From NCBI GenBank assembly GCA_002840645.1, contig PHBO01000014.1, forward strand, positions 62,001 to 126,000: 64,000 bases of DNA. Direction: 5' to 3'. This DNA is from Candidatus Cloacimonetes bacterium HGW-Cloacimonetes-3. GTDB lineage: Bacteria; Cloacimonadota; Cloacimonadia; Cloacimonadales; Cloacimonadaceae. The position numbers and the translations under genes are program-made. Of this stretch, positions 28,087-38,459 are shown in pieces. The notes beneath the pieces were generated by a model. The model was not told the DNA's origin and made no database searches. It saw nothing but the letters and a program-made list of their open reading frames with translations. Every line of letters begins with the position of its first letter. Position 1 is the first letter of the stretch.

Positions 28087-29871
28087 ATGCTCGAACAACT
28101 TAGAAAGAAGCAGAAAATAGTGATCTACTTTGTAGCCATAATTTTCATTCTCGGAATGGGAGCCGTGGGATTAGTAGAACTACTTACACCCAAACCCTAC
28201 CTTGGTAAAGTGAATGGAAAGAAGATCACTGTGGAGATGTATCAGCAGAAGATACAGCAGATGTATGACCGCTATGCAGAGATGTATAAAAACCAGCCCT
28301 TGGACGAAAACACCCGTAAAAGCCTGGAAGGTCAAGCCTGGCAGTCTCTGGTTGATGATATCCTTTGGGAAGAAATGATTAAAAAGAACAAGATCAAGAT
28401 AAAAGATGATGATATCTTAACCGAAATGCAGAACAATCCACCTCAAGAGCTTATGCAGAACGAATCTCTTCAGACTAATGGGAGATTTGATAAATCTAAG
28501 TATCTTGCTGCCCTGAAGAATAATCCGGAGTTCTTTGTGATGATGGAAGACTATGTTCGTGGCTATCTACCGCGTCAGAAGCTTCAGGAAAAGATCAAAG
28601 CCAAAGCAGCTATCACTCTCGACAGTTTGAAAACCGAATATGCAAAAGAAAATGACACAGTTACCGGTAAAGTGATTTGGTTTGATCACAATCTTTCTGA
28701 ACCCGTCACCATCAGTGATGCAGAGATTAAAGCCTATTACGATAAGAACAAAGAAACTGAATTTAAAAAAGGGCCGGCTTCCCGCATGAAGTATATCGCT
28801 TTTGAAGATAAGCCCTCCGACAAAGACTTTGCAGATGTCAAGAAAACCGCTGATCAAATTTATGGACGAGTATCTCGCGGGGAAAACTTTGCTGCCTTGG
28901 CAAACGAATTCTCTGATGATCCCGGTTCCCAAGCCAATGGTGGGTCATTAGGCGTTTTTGGTAAGGGACAAATGGTTCCTGAATTTGAAGCAGCCGCTTT
29001 TGCCTTGCCGGTTGGCGGAATATCTAAACCGGTTAAAACCAGTTTTGGTTGGCACATTATTCGCTGCGACAGCATCGCAACAGCAAGCCCGGAAGGACCC
29101 AAGATTAAAGCAAGCCACATTCTATTGAAGGTGGAAACTTCGGATGCCACTAAAGAGGAATTAGCAGTCAATGCAGAAAAAGCCAAGAAGCTGATTAAAA
29201 AGCAGGGTATTGAAAAAGCTGCTAAAGAGCTCAAAATGGAAGTATCAGATAGCGATTGGGTTGAGCATGATCAGGATTACATACCTGGTATCGGAAGTTT
29301 ACCTGCACTAACTCAGTTCATGCGCGACGAAAAGAAAAATGCTATATCCGACCTTGTAAAAGATCAACAAAACCGCATGATTATAGCCCAACTCACCGAC
29401 AATGAAAAAGTGTATTATGAAGACTTTGAGAAAGTGAAGCTACGCATTAAGTACCAATTGGAAAAAGAGAAGAAGATTGCCAATGTGAAAGTGAAAGCAG
29501 CTGAGTTTGTGGCAAAGTATCCTTCCTCTGAGTATTTCAGTGCCGCGGTTAAAGAAGGCTGGAAAGTTCTTGATCTTAATCAATTTAAAAAGGGATCTAA
29601 CATTCCTGAGGTTGGAGTTTCCGAAGAATTTACCGTTGCTGCCTTAAAGATGAAGGCTGGTGAAACATCCGGGTTGCTGAACACTAAGGAAGGCAGCTTC
29701 ATTATTACAGCTAACGAACGTAATGTCCCCGATTTTAACGCATTCAGCAAAGACAAAGATAATCAGGAAACGATACGTAAACGTTTGGAAGATGCAGCCT
29801 GGAACCGCTGGTATGACGCATATAAAAAAGCAGCTAAGATAATAGACAATCGTGCTAAGTTTGGAATGTAA
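28087..29871 (+). CDS. SurA/PpiD-like peptidylprolyl isomerase
   Basis: 594 aa; N-terminal TM segment, SurA_N-like region, rotamase GGSLGVFGKGQMVPEFEAAAFALPVGGIS...FGWHII. Confidence 0.9.
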   Translation: MLEQLRKKQKIVIYFVAIIFILGMGAVGLVELLTPKPYLGKVNGKKITVEMYQQKIQQMYDRYAEMYKNQPLDENTRKSLEGQAWQSLVDDILWEEMIKKNKIKIKDDDILTEMQNNPPQELMQNESLQTNGRFDKSKYLAALKNNPEFFVMMEDYVRGYLPRQKLQEKIKAKAAITLDSLKTEYAKENDTVTGKVIWFDHNLSEPVTISDAEIKAYYDKNKETEFKKGPASRMKYIAFEDKPSDKDFADVKKTADQIYGRVSRGENFAALANEFSDDPGSQANGGSLGVFGKGQMVPEFEAAAFALPVGGISKPVKTSFGWHIIRCDSIATASPEGPKIKASHILLKVETSDATKEELAVNAEKAKKLIKKQGIEKAAKELKMEVSDSDWVEHDQDYIPGIGSLPALTQFMRDEKKNAISDLVKDQQNRMIIAQLTDNEKVYYEDFEKVKLRIKYQLEKEKKIANVKVKAAEFVAKYPSSEYFSAAVKEGWKVLDLNQFKKGSNIPEVGVSEEFTVAALKMKAGETSGLLNTKEGSFIITANERNVPDFNAFSKDKDNQETIRKRLEDAAWNRWYDAYKKAAKIIDNRAKFGM

Positions 29872-29877
29872 TAAGCT

Positions 29878-31251
29878 ATGAGCAAGCTAATGACAGGCGT
29901 TAGCGGTGTTAGGGGTGTCTTTGCAGACACCCTTAACCCTTTTATAGTGCAAAAATATGTAGCTCGTTTTGCAGGCTTTCAACGTTGCAACTATCCTAAT
30001 GAAGTTCCCTGCATAATAGTGGGGCGTGATTCCCGCACTACCGGTGTGGCAATGCTGCATAGTATCGTGGCTGTGTTAATAAGCATGGGCTTCGAGGTTG
30101 TGGATTTGGGTATTGTCTCTACCCCTACAGTACTACTTGCAGTGGAAGACTCCAATGCGATTGGCGGTATATGCATAACCGCCTCTCACAATCCCCCGCA
30201 GTGGAACGCCATGAAATTTGTAGATGCCGATGGCATGTTTCTATCTGCAGAGAAAGCAACAGAATTCTTAGCCGGGGTTGAAGAACCTATTAACTGGAAT
30301 GCCTGGGATAGCATGGGCAGCTTGAGAAGAGACAACGAGGCAATACAACGACACATTGCTAAGGTCTTAGCAATTCCTTATATTAATGTGGAACTGATAA
30401 AGAGCAAGCACATCAAGGTTGTTCTTGATTCCGTGAATGGAGCAGGCGGGCTGATTACACCTCATTTACTCAAACAGCTTGGCTGCACTTTGTATGAGAT
30501 TAATGGCGAAGCCACAGGTGTGTTTGCCCATCCCGCAGAACCGCTGAACGAAAACCTTAGCCAGCTTGAGGAAGCCGTTAAATTTTATGGAGCAGACGTA
30601 GGATTTGCTACCGACCCTGATGTGGATAGACTTTCCATTGTATCTGAACAAGGAAAGTGTATTGGAGAAGAGCTTAGCATTGCCTTAGCCGAATTGTTCG
30701 TCCTCCCTAAAAAGCCCGGAGATGTGGTGGTGAACCTAAGTTCATCCATGATTTCCGATGATATCGCCGGCAAATATGGGGTAAATGTGCATCGCACCAA
30801 GATTGGTGAGATTAACGTAGGCAAGAAGATGCAGGAACTGCTCTCCCCCATCGGTGGTGAAGGTAATGGTGGCGTTATCTGTCCTGAAGTTCATTACACC
30901 CGTGATGCACTTGCAGGAATCGCCTTGATCCTCGGTTTGATGTCCGAAAGTGGTAATAGCATTTCAGAACTTGTGAGCAGCTTACCGAAGTATTACTTTG
31001 CCAAGGATAAAGCAACCTTTGATGCTTCCAAGATGGACACCGTAATGAATTCCGTCCCTGGTTTATTTTCAGGATATGCTCTTGATACGCGTGATGGAGT
31101 TAAAGCCACAGGTGACAAACACTGGATTCATGTCCGCAAATCTGGAACAGAGCCTATCATTCGTATTTATGTGGAAAGTGATAGAGCAGAAAGATCGCGT
31201 CAGTTATGCGATGACGTAATAGCCAAACTGAATACTGTCGCTAATAGCTAA
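29878..31251 (+). CDS. glmM: Phosphoglucosamine mutase (phosphohexomutase family)
   Basis: 457 aa; GVSGVRG, ITASHNPPQWNAMKF, DPDVDRL, RKSGTEPIIRIYVE. Confidence 0.88.
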   Translation: MSKLMTGVSGVRGVFADTLNPFIVQKYVARFAGFQRCNYPNEVPCIIVGRDSRTTGVAMLHSIVAVLISMGFEVVDLGIVSTPTVLLAVEDSNAIGGICITASHNPPQWNAMKFVDADGMFLSAEKATEFLAGVEEPINWNAWDSMGSLRRDNEAIQRHIAKVLAIPYINVELIKSKHIKVVLDSVNGAGGLITPHLLKQLGCTLYEINGEATGVFAHPAEPLNENLSQLEEAVKFYGADVGFATDPDVDRLSIVSEQGKCIGEELSIALAELFVLPKKPGDVVVNLSSSMISDDIAGKYGVNVHRTKIGEINVGKKMQELLSPIGGEGNGGVICPEVHYTRDALAGIALILGLMSESGNSISELVSSLPKYYFAKDKATFDASKMDTVMNSVPGLFSGYALDTRDGVKATGDKHWIHVRKSGTEPIIRIYVESDRAERSRQLCDDVIAKLNTVANS

Positions 31252-31285
31252 ACTGGTAATTCCCTTTTCTTAACTATGCAATACA

Positions 31286-31361
31286 CTTGCTTGAATTACT
31301 TAAGAATTACGCATGAATTACGCATCGCATCCGTATTTCATGCGTAGTTCTATAGTTATTC
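31286..31361. repeat. 76-bp dispersed palindromic repeat, copy 2
   Basis: Aligns with 20938..21013 without gaps; central 17 bp is nearly the reverse complement of the copy 1 core. Confidence 0.8.
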
Positions 31362-31479
31362 GGTAAAGTAACACTTACCTTCTTCGGTTGGTTGTGGCGT
31401 GATAGATTAACTAAAACTGATTGACAAAAATACAGGATATATTCCCTTGAACCTAAAGTGATAATACTGGAGAAATGAT

Positions 31480-32085
31480 ATGAGCGACCAGTTACAAGAC
31501 CTTTTAAAACGTGTGTATGACGAAGGTGTTGCCAAAGCTAACGCAGAGGCTGAATCAATTCTATCAGAGGCAAAATCCAAAGCTGAAGAAATCATCAACA
31601 AAGCAACTCTTGAAGCTGAAAACAGCTTAAAAATTGCAGCAAAGGAATCAGCTGACCTGAAAAAGAATACAGATTCAGACTTACAAATGGCTGCAAATCA
31701 TAGCCTGAGTGCATTAAAGCAAAAAGCGATTGAGCTTATCCTCGATAAAGCCATCTCAGAGAAGCTGAACAACACATTCAATGATATAGAGTTTATGCAA
31801 AAGCTTATCATTGAAACGCTTAGCGCATGGAAAGCAAATGCGGGAACCGGGAACATCGTAATAAGTGAATCCATGAAACCCCAATTGGACGAATTCTTTA
31901 TCAAGTCCCTGAAGGACATTTTTAAAGGTGAGCTTAATGTGGATTTTAGTCCCTTAATGAAGCAAGGTTTTCAGATATCCCCTGCTGATGGTTCATATAG
32001 GCTTAGCTTCACTGATGAGGACTTTGCTAATTTGTTTAAAAGCTATCTGCGCCCTCGTTCCAAAGAGATTCTCTTTGGCAATTAG
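31480..32085 (+). CDS. V/A-type ATP synthase subunit E
   Basis: 201 aa; Ala/Glu/Lys-rich coiled coil at the head of a V-ATPase operon. Confidence 0.85.
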   Translation: MSDQLQDLLKRVYDEGVAKANAEAESILSEAKSKAEEIINKATLEAENSLKIAAKESADLKKNTDSDLQMAANHSLSALKQKAIELILDKAISEKLNNTFNDIEFMQKLIIETLSAWKANAGTGNIVISESMKPQLDEFFIKSLKDIFKGELNVDFSPLMKQGFQISPADGSYRLSFTDEDFANLFKSYLRPRSKEILFGN

Positions 32086-32088
32086 CTT

Positions 32089-32973
32089 ATGAATCAGGAA
32101 TACTTCTATTTCATTTCCGGACTGCCAAATCTTGCTTTTGAGGATACTAAACTCAGCTATTCTATGGAGCAATTCAGAACAGATGCTAAGGCACAGCTAA
32201 GTGCATCCGACTATGAATGTCTGGAATTATTGCACCTGACAGCAGAACTTGATACCATTCTGAACACAGTTTATAATAACGAAAAGGGTGCACACTCTGA
32301 AGGCTTGTATCCGCAGGAGTATTGGGTTGAATATCTTGATTTTCTGCGAAACAAAACAGAAAATAATAGTTTAGCCACTCCAGATATATTTAAGCATATC
32401 CCTGATTTTATCTCTACCATCATAGCTAATGTTTTGGTTCAAGAAGAGATACAGCCATTTCTTAAGACTGAAAGCGAACTTTTGAATGCTTTCTATCAAT
32501 GGGCATTAACTCATAACAATGATTTTATCAGTAAGTGGTTTGCTTATGACGCACATATGCGGAGCATCCTTTCGGCAATCAATGGAAGGAAGTTTGAACT
32601 ACCCTATGCTCCGTATCTTATCGGTAACATTGATTTGGTTGATACTCTTGCTAAAAGCCACGCTGCAGATTTTGGGCTGGGGAAAGAAGATGAATTGTTC
32701 GAAAGCCTGAATCGCGTATATGAGCAAAACAACCTCCTTTATAGAGAACGTGGTTATGATATTTTACGCTGGAAATGGATTGATAACTATAACTTTTTCA
32801 ATTACTTCAATATAAACAGGGTGCTTGGATACTACTGTAAGTTGCGTATCCTGAACAGATGGATGAAAGCTGATCCCAATATTGGCAAAGAAGTGTTTAA
32901 TGATACGCTTACTGCTATGGAGAACAGCTTTAGCTTCCCGGAAGAATTTAATATTAAAAGCGTTAGAAAATAA
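32089..32973 (+). CDS. V-ATPase-operon DUF2764-like protein (probable stalk component, subunit C position)
   Basis: 294 aa; MNQEYFYFISGLPNLAFED; sits between subunits E and A. Confidence 0.75.
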   Translation: MNQEYFYFISGLPNLAFEDTKLSYSMEQFRTDAKAQLSASDYECLELLHLTAELDTILNTVYNNEKGAHSEGLYPQEYWVEYLDFLRNKTENNSLATPDIFKHIPDFISTIIANVLVQEEIQPFLKTESELLNAFYQWALTHNNDFISKWFAYDAHMRSILSAINGRKFELPYAPYLIGNIDLVDTLAKSHAADFGLGKEDELFESLNRVYEQNNLLYRERGYDILRWKWIDNYNFFNYFNINRVLGYYCKLRILNRWMKADPNIGKEVFNDTLTAMENSFSFPEEFNIKSVRK

Positions 32974-32988
32974 CAGAAGGTAATAGAT

Positions 32989-34743
32989 ATGACCAAAGGT
33001 ATTGTAAAAGGAATCATCGCTAACCTGGTTCAGGTGGAAGTTTCCGGTCCTGTTTCCCAAAATGAGATTTGCTATATTAATCTTGGGGGAGTAAAACTGA
33101 TGGCAGAGGTTATCAAAGTGCTTGGTAATGTCGCTTATACACAAGTATTTGAGAGCACCCGCGGACTTAGACCCGGCGATACGGTAGAATTTACTGAACA
33201 CATGTTGGAAGTGAAACTTGGTCCCGGTATGCTATCCAAGAACTATGACGGACTTCAGAATGACCTGAACAAAATGGAAGGCGTGTTTCTTACCAGAGGA
33301 GAATACACTGATCCTCTTGATGAGGAATCTACCTGGAAGTTTAGCCCAATTGCAAAAGCAGGTGATAAAGTTAACGGTGGTGACTGGCTGGGCAGTGTTC
33401 CCGAAAGCTGGATAAGCCACAAGATCATGGTGCCATTTGCTCTTGAAGATGAATATACCGTGAAGAGTATTGTTACCGAAGGTGATTATAAGATCAATGA
33501 TACTGTAGCTATTATTACCGATAAAGCAGGCAAGGATGTTCCGATAAACATGATCCAAAGATGGCCTGTAAAAGTTCCCATCAAGGCTTTCAAAGAGAAA
33601 CCAAGACCCTTCAAACTTTTGGAAACTGGTGTGCGCACCATGGATACTCTAAATCCAATGGTTGAGGGTGGCACAGGTTTTATCCCCGGTCCCTTTGGTG
33701 CAGGAAAAACTGTATTGCAACACGCCATCTCCAAGAATGCGGATGCAGACCTCATCATAGTAGCTGCTTGTGGTGAACGTGCCAATGAAGTTGTGGAGCT
33801 TTTTGTTGAGTTTCCAGAACTTGATGATCCCCGCACCGGACGCAAGCTGATGGAACGTACCATTATTATCTGTAACACCTCAAATATGCCCGTAGCTTCT
33901 CGTGAAGCTTCTGTTTATACTGCTATGACCATTGCTGAATACTATCGTAATATGGGCTTGAAGGTTCTATTGCTGGCTGATTCCACTTCACGTTGGGCAC
34001 AAGCACTGCGGGAAATGAGTAATCGTATGGAAGAATTGCCGGGACCAGATGCGTTCCCCATGGACTTACCCGCAATTGTATCAAGTTTTTATGCACGTGC
34101 CGGTTTTGTATATCTAAACAACGAAACCAGCGGATCGATAACATTCATTGGCACTGTCTCCCCTGCCGGCGGTAACTTAAAAGAGCCCGTCACTGAATCC
34201 ACTAAGAAAGCTGCAAGATGCTTCTACGCACTTTCTCAAGCCAGAGCGGACAGCAAACGATATCCGGCGGTGGATCCCATTGATTCTTATAGTAAATATC
34301 TGGAATACCCGGAAGTAATTGCTTATCTTAATGCCAACGTAAGCCCGCACTGGGTTGATGATGTGAACTTGGCGAAGAACATCCTGCTGCGTGGGAAAGA
34401 AGCTCAGGAACAGATAAACATCCTCGGCGATGACGGTGTTCCGCTTGCATATCATGACAAACAATGGAAAAGCGAACTAATCGATAAGATCATTCTTCAG
34501 CAAGATGGTTTTGATAAGGTTGACCAATCTACTCCTATGATCAGGCAGAAGTATATGCTGGAACTCATACTGGGTATCTGTGCTAAGGATTTCGTGTTCG
34601 ATTCCTATGATGTAGTAATGCCTTATTATGTTAAGATGATCAATCTCTGCAAACAAATGAACTTCCTCGAGATGGATAACCCAGAGTTTAAAAGGTATGA
34701 AGCTGAACTTAATGACGTAGTTGAAGAAAGGAGAGCTAAATAA
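32989..34743 (+). CDS. V-type ATP synthase subunit A
   Basis: 584 aa; GPFGAGKTVLQHAISK P-loop, ACGERANEVVE, LADSTSRWAQALREMSNRMEELPG. Confidence 0.97.
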   Translation: MTKGIVKGIIANLVQVEVSGPVSQNEICYINLGGVKLMAEVIKVLGNVAYTQVFESTRGLRPGDTVEFTEHMLEVKLGPGMLSKNYDGLQNDLNKMEGVFLTRGEYTDPLDEESTWKFSPIAKAGDKVNGGDWLGSVPESWISHKIMVPFALEDEYTVKSIVTEGDYKINDTVAIITDKAGKDVPINMIQRWPVKVPIKAFKEKPRPFKLLETGVRTMDTLNPMVEGGTGFIPGPFGAGKTVLQHAISKNADADLIIVAACGERANEVVELFVEFPELDDPRTGRKLMERTIIICNTSNMPVASREASVYTAMTIAEYYRNMGLKVLLLADSTSRWAQALREMSNRMEELPGPDAFPMDLPAIVSSFYARAGFVYLNNETSGSITFIGTVSPAGGNLKEPVTESTKKAARCFYALSQARADSKRYPAVDPIDSYSKYLEYPEVIAYLNANVSPHWVDDVNLAKNILLRGKEAQEQINILGDDGVPLAYHDKQWKSELIDKIILQQDGFDKVDQSTPMIRQKYMLELILGICAKDFVFDSYDVVMPYYVKMINLCKQMNFLEMDNPEFKRYEAELNDVVEERRAK

Positions 34744-36065
34744 TGGCAACACAAGCTTTTCAAAAGATATATACTAAGCTGAATCAGATTACCAAAGCTA
34801 CATGCTCCATTAATGCAAGTGGCGTAGGGAACGAAGAACTGGCAACTGTTTCCGGTCGCCTTGCGCAGGTAGTTAAAATCCTTGGTGAAAATGTCACGTT
34901 ACAGATATTCGCCGGCACAGAAGGCATTGGGACCGATGCAGAAGTTGTATTCTTTGGTAAGCCACCCACGCTGAAAGTTAGCGATCAATTGGGTGGAAGA
35001 TTCTTTAACGCTTATGGCGTTCCAATTGATGGCGGACCAGAAATTGAAGGAACGGAAGTAGAGATTGGCGGTCCTTCCGTGAACCCTGTTCGTCGCAAAC
35101 AGCCATCAGAACTCATCGCCACCGGTATTGCAGGTATTGACCTGAATAATACTCTGGTTACCGGGCAGAAGATACCTTTCTTTGCTGATCCTGATCAACC
35201 TTACAACGAAGTTATGGCAATGGTGGCATTAAGAGCACAAAGCGACAAGATAATCTTGGGCGGTATGGGTCTATCCAACGATGACTACCTGCTTTACAAG
35301 AACACATTTGAAAACGCCGGGGTGATAGACCGCATTATCTCCTTTGTTAATACTACCGAAGACCCCACTGTTGAACGCCTTTTGGTGCCAAACATGGCGT
35401 TAACTGCAGCAGAGTATTTTGCCCTTGAGAAGAATGAGAAGGTACTTGTTCTTCTTACCGATATGACTCTTTATTGCGATGCACTCAGCATCGTTTCTAA
35501 CCGTATGGATCAGATTCCCTCTAAGGATAGTATGCCCGGTTCACTATATAGTGATCTTGCTAAGCTGTATGAAAAGGCTGTGCAGTTCCCGGGTGGTGGG
35601 TCGATAACCATCATAGCCGTTACCACCTTGTCCGGTGGTGATATCACTCATGCTATTCCGGACAACACAGGTTATATCACTGAGGGGCAGCTATTCCTGA
35701 AACGCGACACCGATATTGCTAAAGTTATTGTCGATCCATTCCGTTCACTTTCGCGTTTAAAACAGCTGGTTATCGGGACAAAGACCCGCGCTGACCATCC
35801 GCAAGTGATGAATACAGCTGTACGCCTATATGCCGATGCCGCAAACGCTAAGACCAAGCTGGAGAATGGCTTTGATCTTTCCGATTATGACGAGCGCGTG
35901 TTGCAATTCGCAAAAGAATACGCAGAACATATCCTTGCTATAGATGTTAACGTTACTACCGATGCCATGTTAGATATAACATGGGACATGTTCAGACGCT
36001 ATTTCAACCGTGCTGAAGTAGGGATTAAAGATGAATTCATGAATATCCATTGGAAGAAGGCATGA
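34743..36065 (+). CDS. V-type ATP synthase subunit B
   Basis: 440 aa; VLVLLTDMTLYCDALSIVSNRMDQIPSKDSMPGSLYSDLAKLYEKA. Confidence 0.96.
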   Translation: MATQAFQKIYTKLNQITKATCSINASGVGNEELATVSGRLAQVVKILGENVTLQIFAGTEGIGTDAEVVFFGKPPTLKVSDQLGGRFFNAYGVPIDGGPEIEGTEVEIGGPSVNPVRRKQPSELIATGIAGIDLNNTLVTGQKIPFFADPDQPYNEVMAMVALRAQSDKIILGGMGLSNDDYLLYKNTFENAGVIDRIISFVNTTEDPTVERLLVPNMALTAAEYFALEKNEKVLVLLTDMTLYCDALSIVSNRMDQIPSKDSMPGSLYSDLAKLYEKAVQFPGGGSITIIAVTTLSGGDITHAIPDNTGYITEGQLFLKRDTDIAKVIVDPFRSLSRLKQLVIGTKTRADHPQVMNTAVRLYADAANAKTKLENGFDLSDYDERVLQFAKEYAEHILAIDVNVTTDAMLDITWDMFRRYFNRAEVGIKDEFMNIHWKKA

Positions 36066-36664
36066 ACCTGAATATTCAGTATAACAAGATATCTCAATTA
36101 CAGCTTATTAAGCAATTGGGGATACGCCAAAAGGCTTTACCCACGCTTAAGAATAAGGAATCTGCCCTCCGGCTGGAAGTAAAAAAAGCTCGTGATAAGG
36201 CTTCAGAACTTGATAATCAGGTTCGGGAACGCACTTTGGAGCTGGAAGCATTCATGAAACTGTGGGTGGAATTCGATCCCAGCTTGCTGAAGATTAAAAA
36301 TGTTGAGATAAGCACGCGTAAAATAGCTGGTGTAAAAACCCCGCTACTGGGTGAAATTGAATATGATGTACCCGATTTTAACCTTTTCAAAGCCCCATCC
36401 TGGTATCCTGAGGGCATAACCCTGCTGCAGGAGCTATCCCGCTTACAGATAGAGCGGGAGTTCTTTGTGCGTAAAATGCATATACTTGAACAAGTGCGTA
36501 AGAAAACCACTCAGAAAGTTAATCTATATGAGAAGGTTCAGATTCCCGCTTTCGAAGAAGCTATCTTAAGAATCAAACGCTTTCTTGAGGATGAAGAAAA
36601 CCTCTCCAAGGCAGGACAAAAGATACTTAAGAATCGTATGAACAGGGAGGCTGAGCATGATTGA
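36050..36664 (+). CDS. V-type ATP synthase subunit D
   Basis: 204 aa; coiled coil; C-terminal ILEQVRKKTTQKVNLYEKVQIPAFEEAILRIKRFLEDEE. Confidence 0.93.
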   Translation: MEEGMNLNIQYNKISQLQLIKQLGIRQKALPTLKNKESALRLEVKKARDKASELDNQVRERTLELEAFMKLWVEFDPSLLKIKNVEISTRKIAGVKTPLLGEIEYDVPDFNLFKAPSWYPEGITLLQELSRLQIEREFFVRKMHILEQVRKKTTQKVNLYEKVQIPAFEEAILRIKRFLEDEENLSKAGQKILKNRMNREAEHD

Positions 36665-38441
36665 AAAGATGCGTAAATACTCCTTCGTCCTCTATCATCT
36701 GGATTATGAATCTTTCCTTACTGATCTGCAAAGGCTTGGGCTTGTACATATCATTCGCAGTAGCGAGCATAAATCACCCGCTCAGAATAAGGATATGGAA
36801 CTAATAAAAGTTTACTCTGAGTGTTCAAAGTTCCTCGCAAAACTTAATTCCGAATCCCCCAGACAAGCCAATCCCTTACCCACTAAAGCACTATTCAATA
36901 AGATAATGCATGCCAGAGAAGAAAAGGATAATCTAACCCGCCACCTTGATCAAGTTCGCAAGCAGATAAAAGACCTGGAACCCTGGGGGCACTTCGATTA
37001 TGCTCTACTGAGAGAACTTCGTGAGTATGGCTTAAACCTGGACTTTCATACATGCCAGAAAAACCACTTTAAGCAAGAGTGGGAAGAGATGTATCCCATC
37101 CATGTTATCGGTGAGCGAAGCGGTATTCTATATTTTGTAGTGTTAACCACCGATGGCAGCCCAGCCTTGGAAGCAGATACTTTTAGTTTCCACCATCACA
37201 CCTTACAAGAGTTTGAGGCAGATTATGCATCAACTGAAGCTAAGATAGCAGATATAGACACTTATCTAAGGGACATCTCCCCCACTGCAATCGAGGCTTT
37301 TACAGAAGAGATAAAGCAGCTTAGTGCATCCTATGATTATGAGGATGCTACCCACCAGGGGATCAGTGAAGCTGATGATCACTTAAAGATTCTAAGCGGT
37401 TGGATTCCCGTTAGTCTGGAAGCCGCACTTAAAGAGCATCTTACCAAGCAGAATGTTATCCATTTTAGTGAAGCGGGAAAAGTGGAAGATAATCCCCCTA
37501 TAAAGCTTCATAACAATTGGTTTGTTCGCCTTTTCGAGCCTATCAGCAAGATGTATATGCTCCCCAATTACAACGAGTTTGATCTCACTCCCTTCTTTGC
37601 GCCTTTCTTCATGTTCTTCTTTGGCTTTTGCAATGCTGATATTGGCTATGGAATTGTCATTATCTTGCTCGCACTCTTTTTAAAGCACAGAGCTAAGAAT
37701 GAAGCCATGAAAAGCATGATGACTCTTGTAATGATCTTCGGCGGAGCTTCAATTATAATGGGCTGGATAATGGGCAGTGCCCTGGGTTATGACCTTAAGA
37801 GCGTGGCTGCGATTGGCGATAAGATCATTATCCGTAATAATGAGCAAATCTTTAATTTTGCCCTTCTTTTAGGGGTCATCCAGATACTCTTCGGCATTCT
37901 TATCACAACTGTGAAGCAAATTAAACAATCCGGATATGTACATGGAATTGCATCTATTGGAACATTCTTGCTAATAGCTTCCTTATCTGTTTTGGGTGCA
38001 TCGCAATTAGGCGCAGATATTAGCACTGTGCAGCCATATCTTAAATTTCCCATGTATGCTGGTTTAGCTCTGATTTTGCTTTTCAACAGCCCGGGACGCA
38101 ACCCAGTATTCAATATTTTGAACGGATTGTGGTTGCTGTATGGAATCGTAACCGGTTTCTTCGGCGATATTCTTTCTTACATCCGTCTCTTTGCATTGGG
38201 CGTATCCAGTGCCATTTTGGGGTTTGTGGTAAACTCCATAGGTGCTCAGATGGCAGGCACACCCATTATTGGTCCGGTCATCTTTTTAATCTTTATGTTG
38301 TTTGGTCACTCATTAAACATCGCCTTAGGGGGGCTCAGCGGTTTCGTTCACCCCTTGCGTCTAACTTTTGTAGAGTTTTATAAAAACGCCACCTTCGCAG
38401 GTCCCGGCGTAGCTTATAAACCATTTTCCAAAAATGAATAG
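36657..38441 (+). CDS. V-type ATP synthase subunit I
   Basis: 594 aa; soluble N-terminal region plus multi-TM C-terminal region; GFFGDILSYIRLFALGVSSAILGFVVN. Confidence 0.95.
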   Translation: MIEKMRKYSFVLYHLDYESFLTDLQRLGLVHIIRSSEHKSPAQNKDMELIKVYSECSKFLAKLNSESPRQANPLPTKALFNKIMHAREEKDNLTRHLDQVRKQIKDLEPWGHFDYALLRELREYGLNLDFHTCQKNHFKQEWEEMYPIHVIGERSGILYFVVLTTDGSPALEADTFSFHHHTLQEFEADYASTEAKIADIDTYLRDISPTAIEAFTEEIKQLSASYDYEDATHQGISEADDHLKILSGWIPVSLEAALKEHLTKQNVIHFSEAGKVEDNPPIKLHNNWFVRLFEPISKMYMLPNYNEFDLTPFFAPFFMFFFGFCNADIGYGIVIILLALFLKHRAKNEAMKSMMTLVMIFGGASIIMGWIMGSALGYDLKSVAAIGDKIIIRNNEQIFNFALLLGVIQILFGILITTVKQIKQSGYVHGIASIGTFLLIASLSVLGASQLGADISTVQPYLKFPMYAGLALILLFNSPGRNPVFNILNGLWLLYGIVTGFFGDILSYIRLFALGVSSAILGFVVNSIGAQMAGTPIIGPVIFLIFMLFGHSLNIALGGLSGFVHPLRLTFVEFYKNATFAGPGVAYKPFSKNE

Positions 38442-38459
38442 GAACCTATAGGAGGTTAC

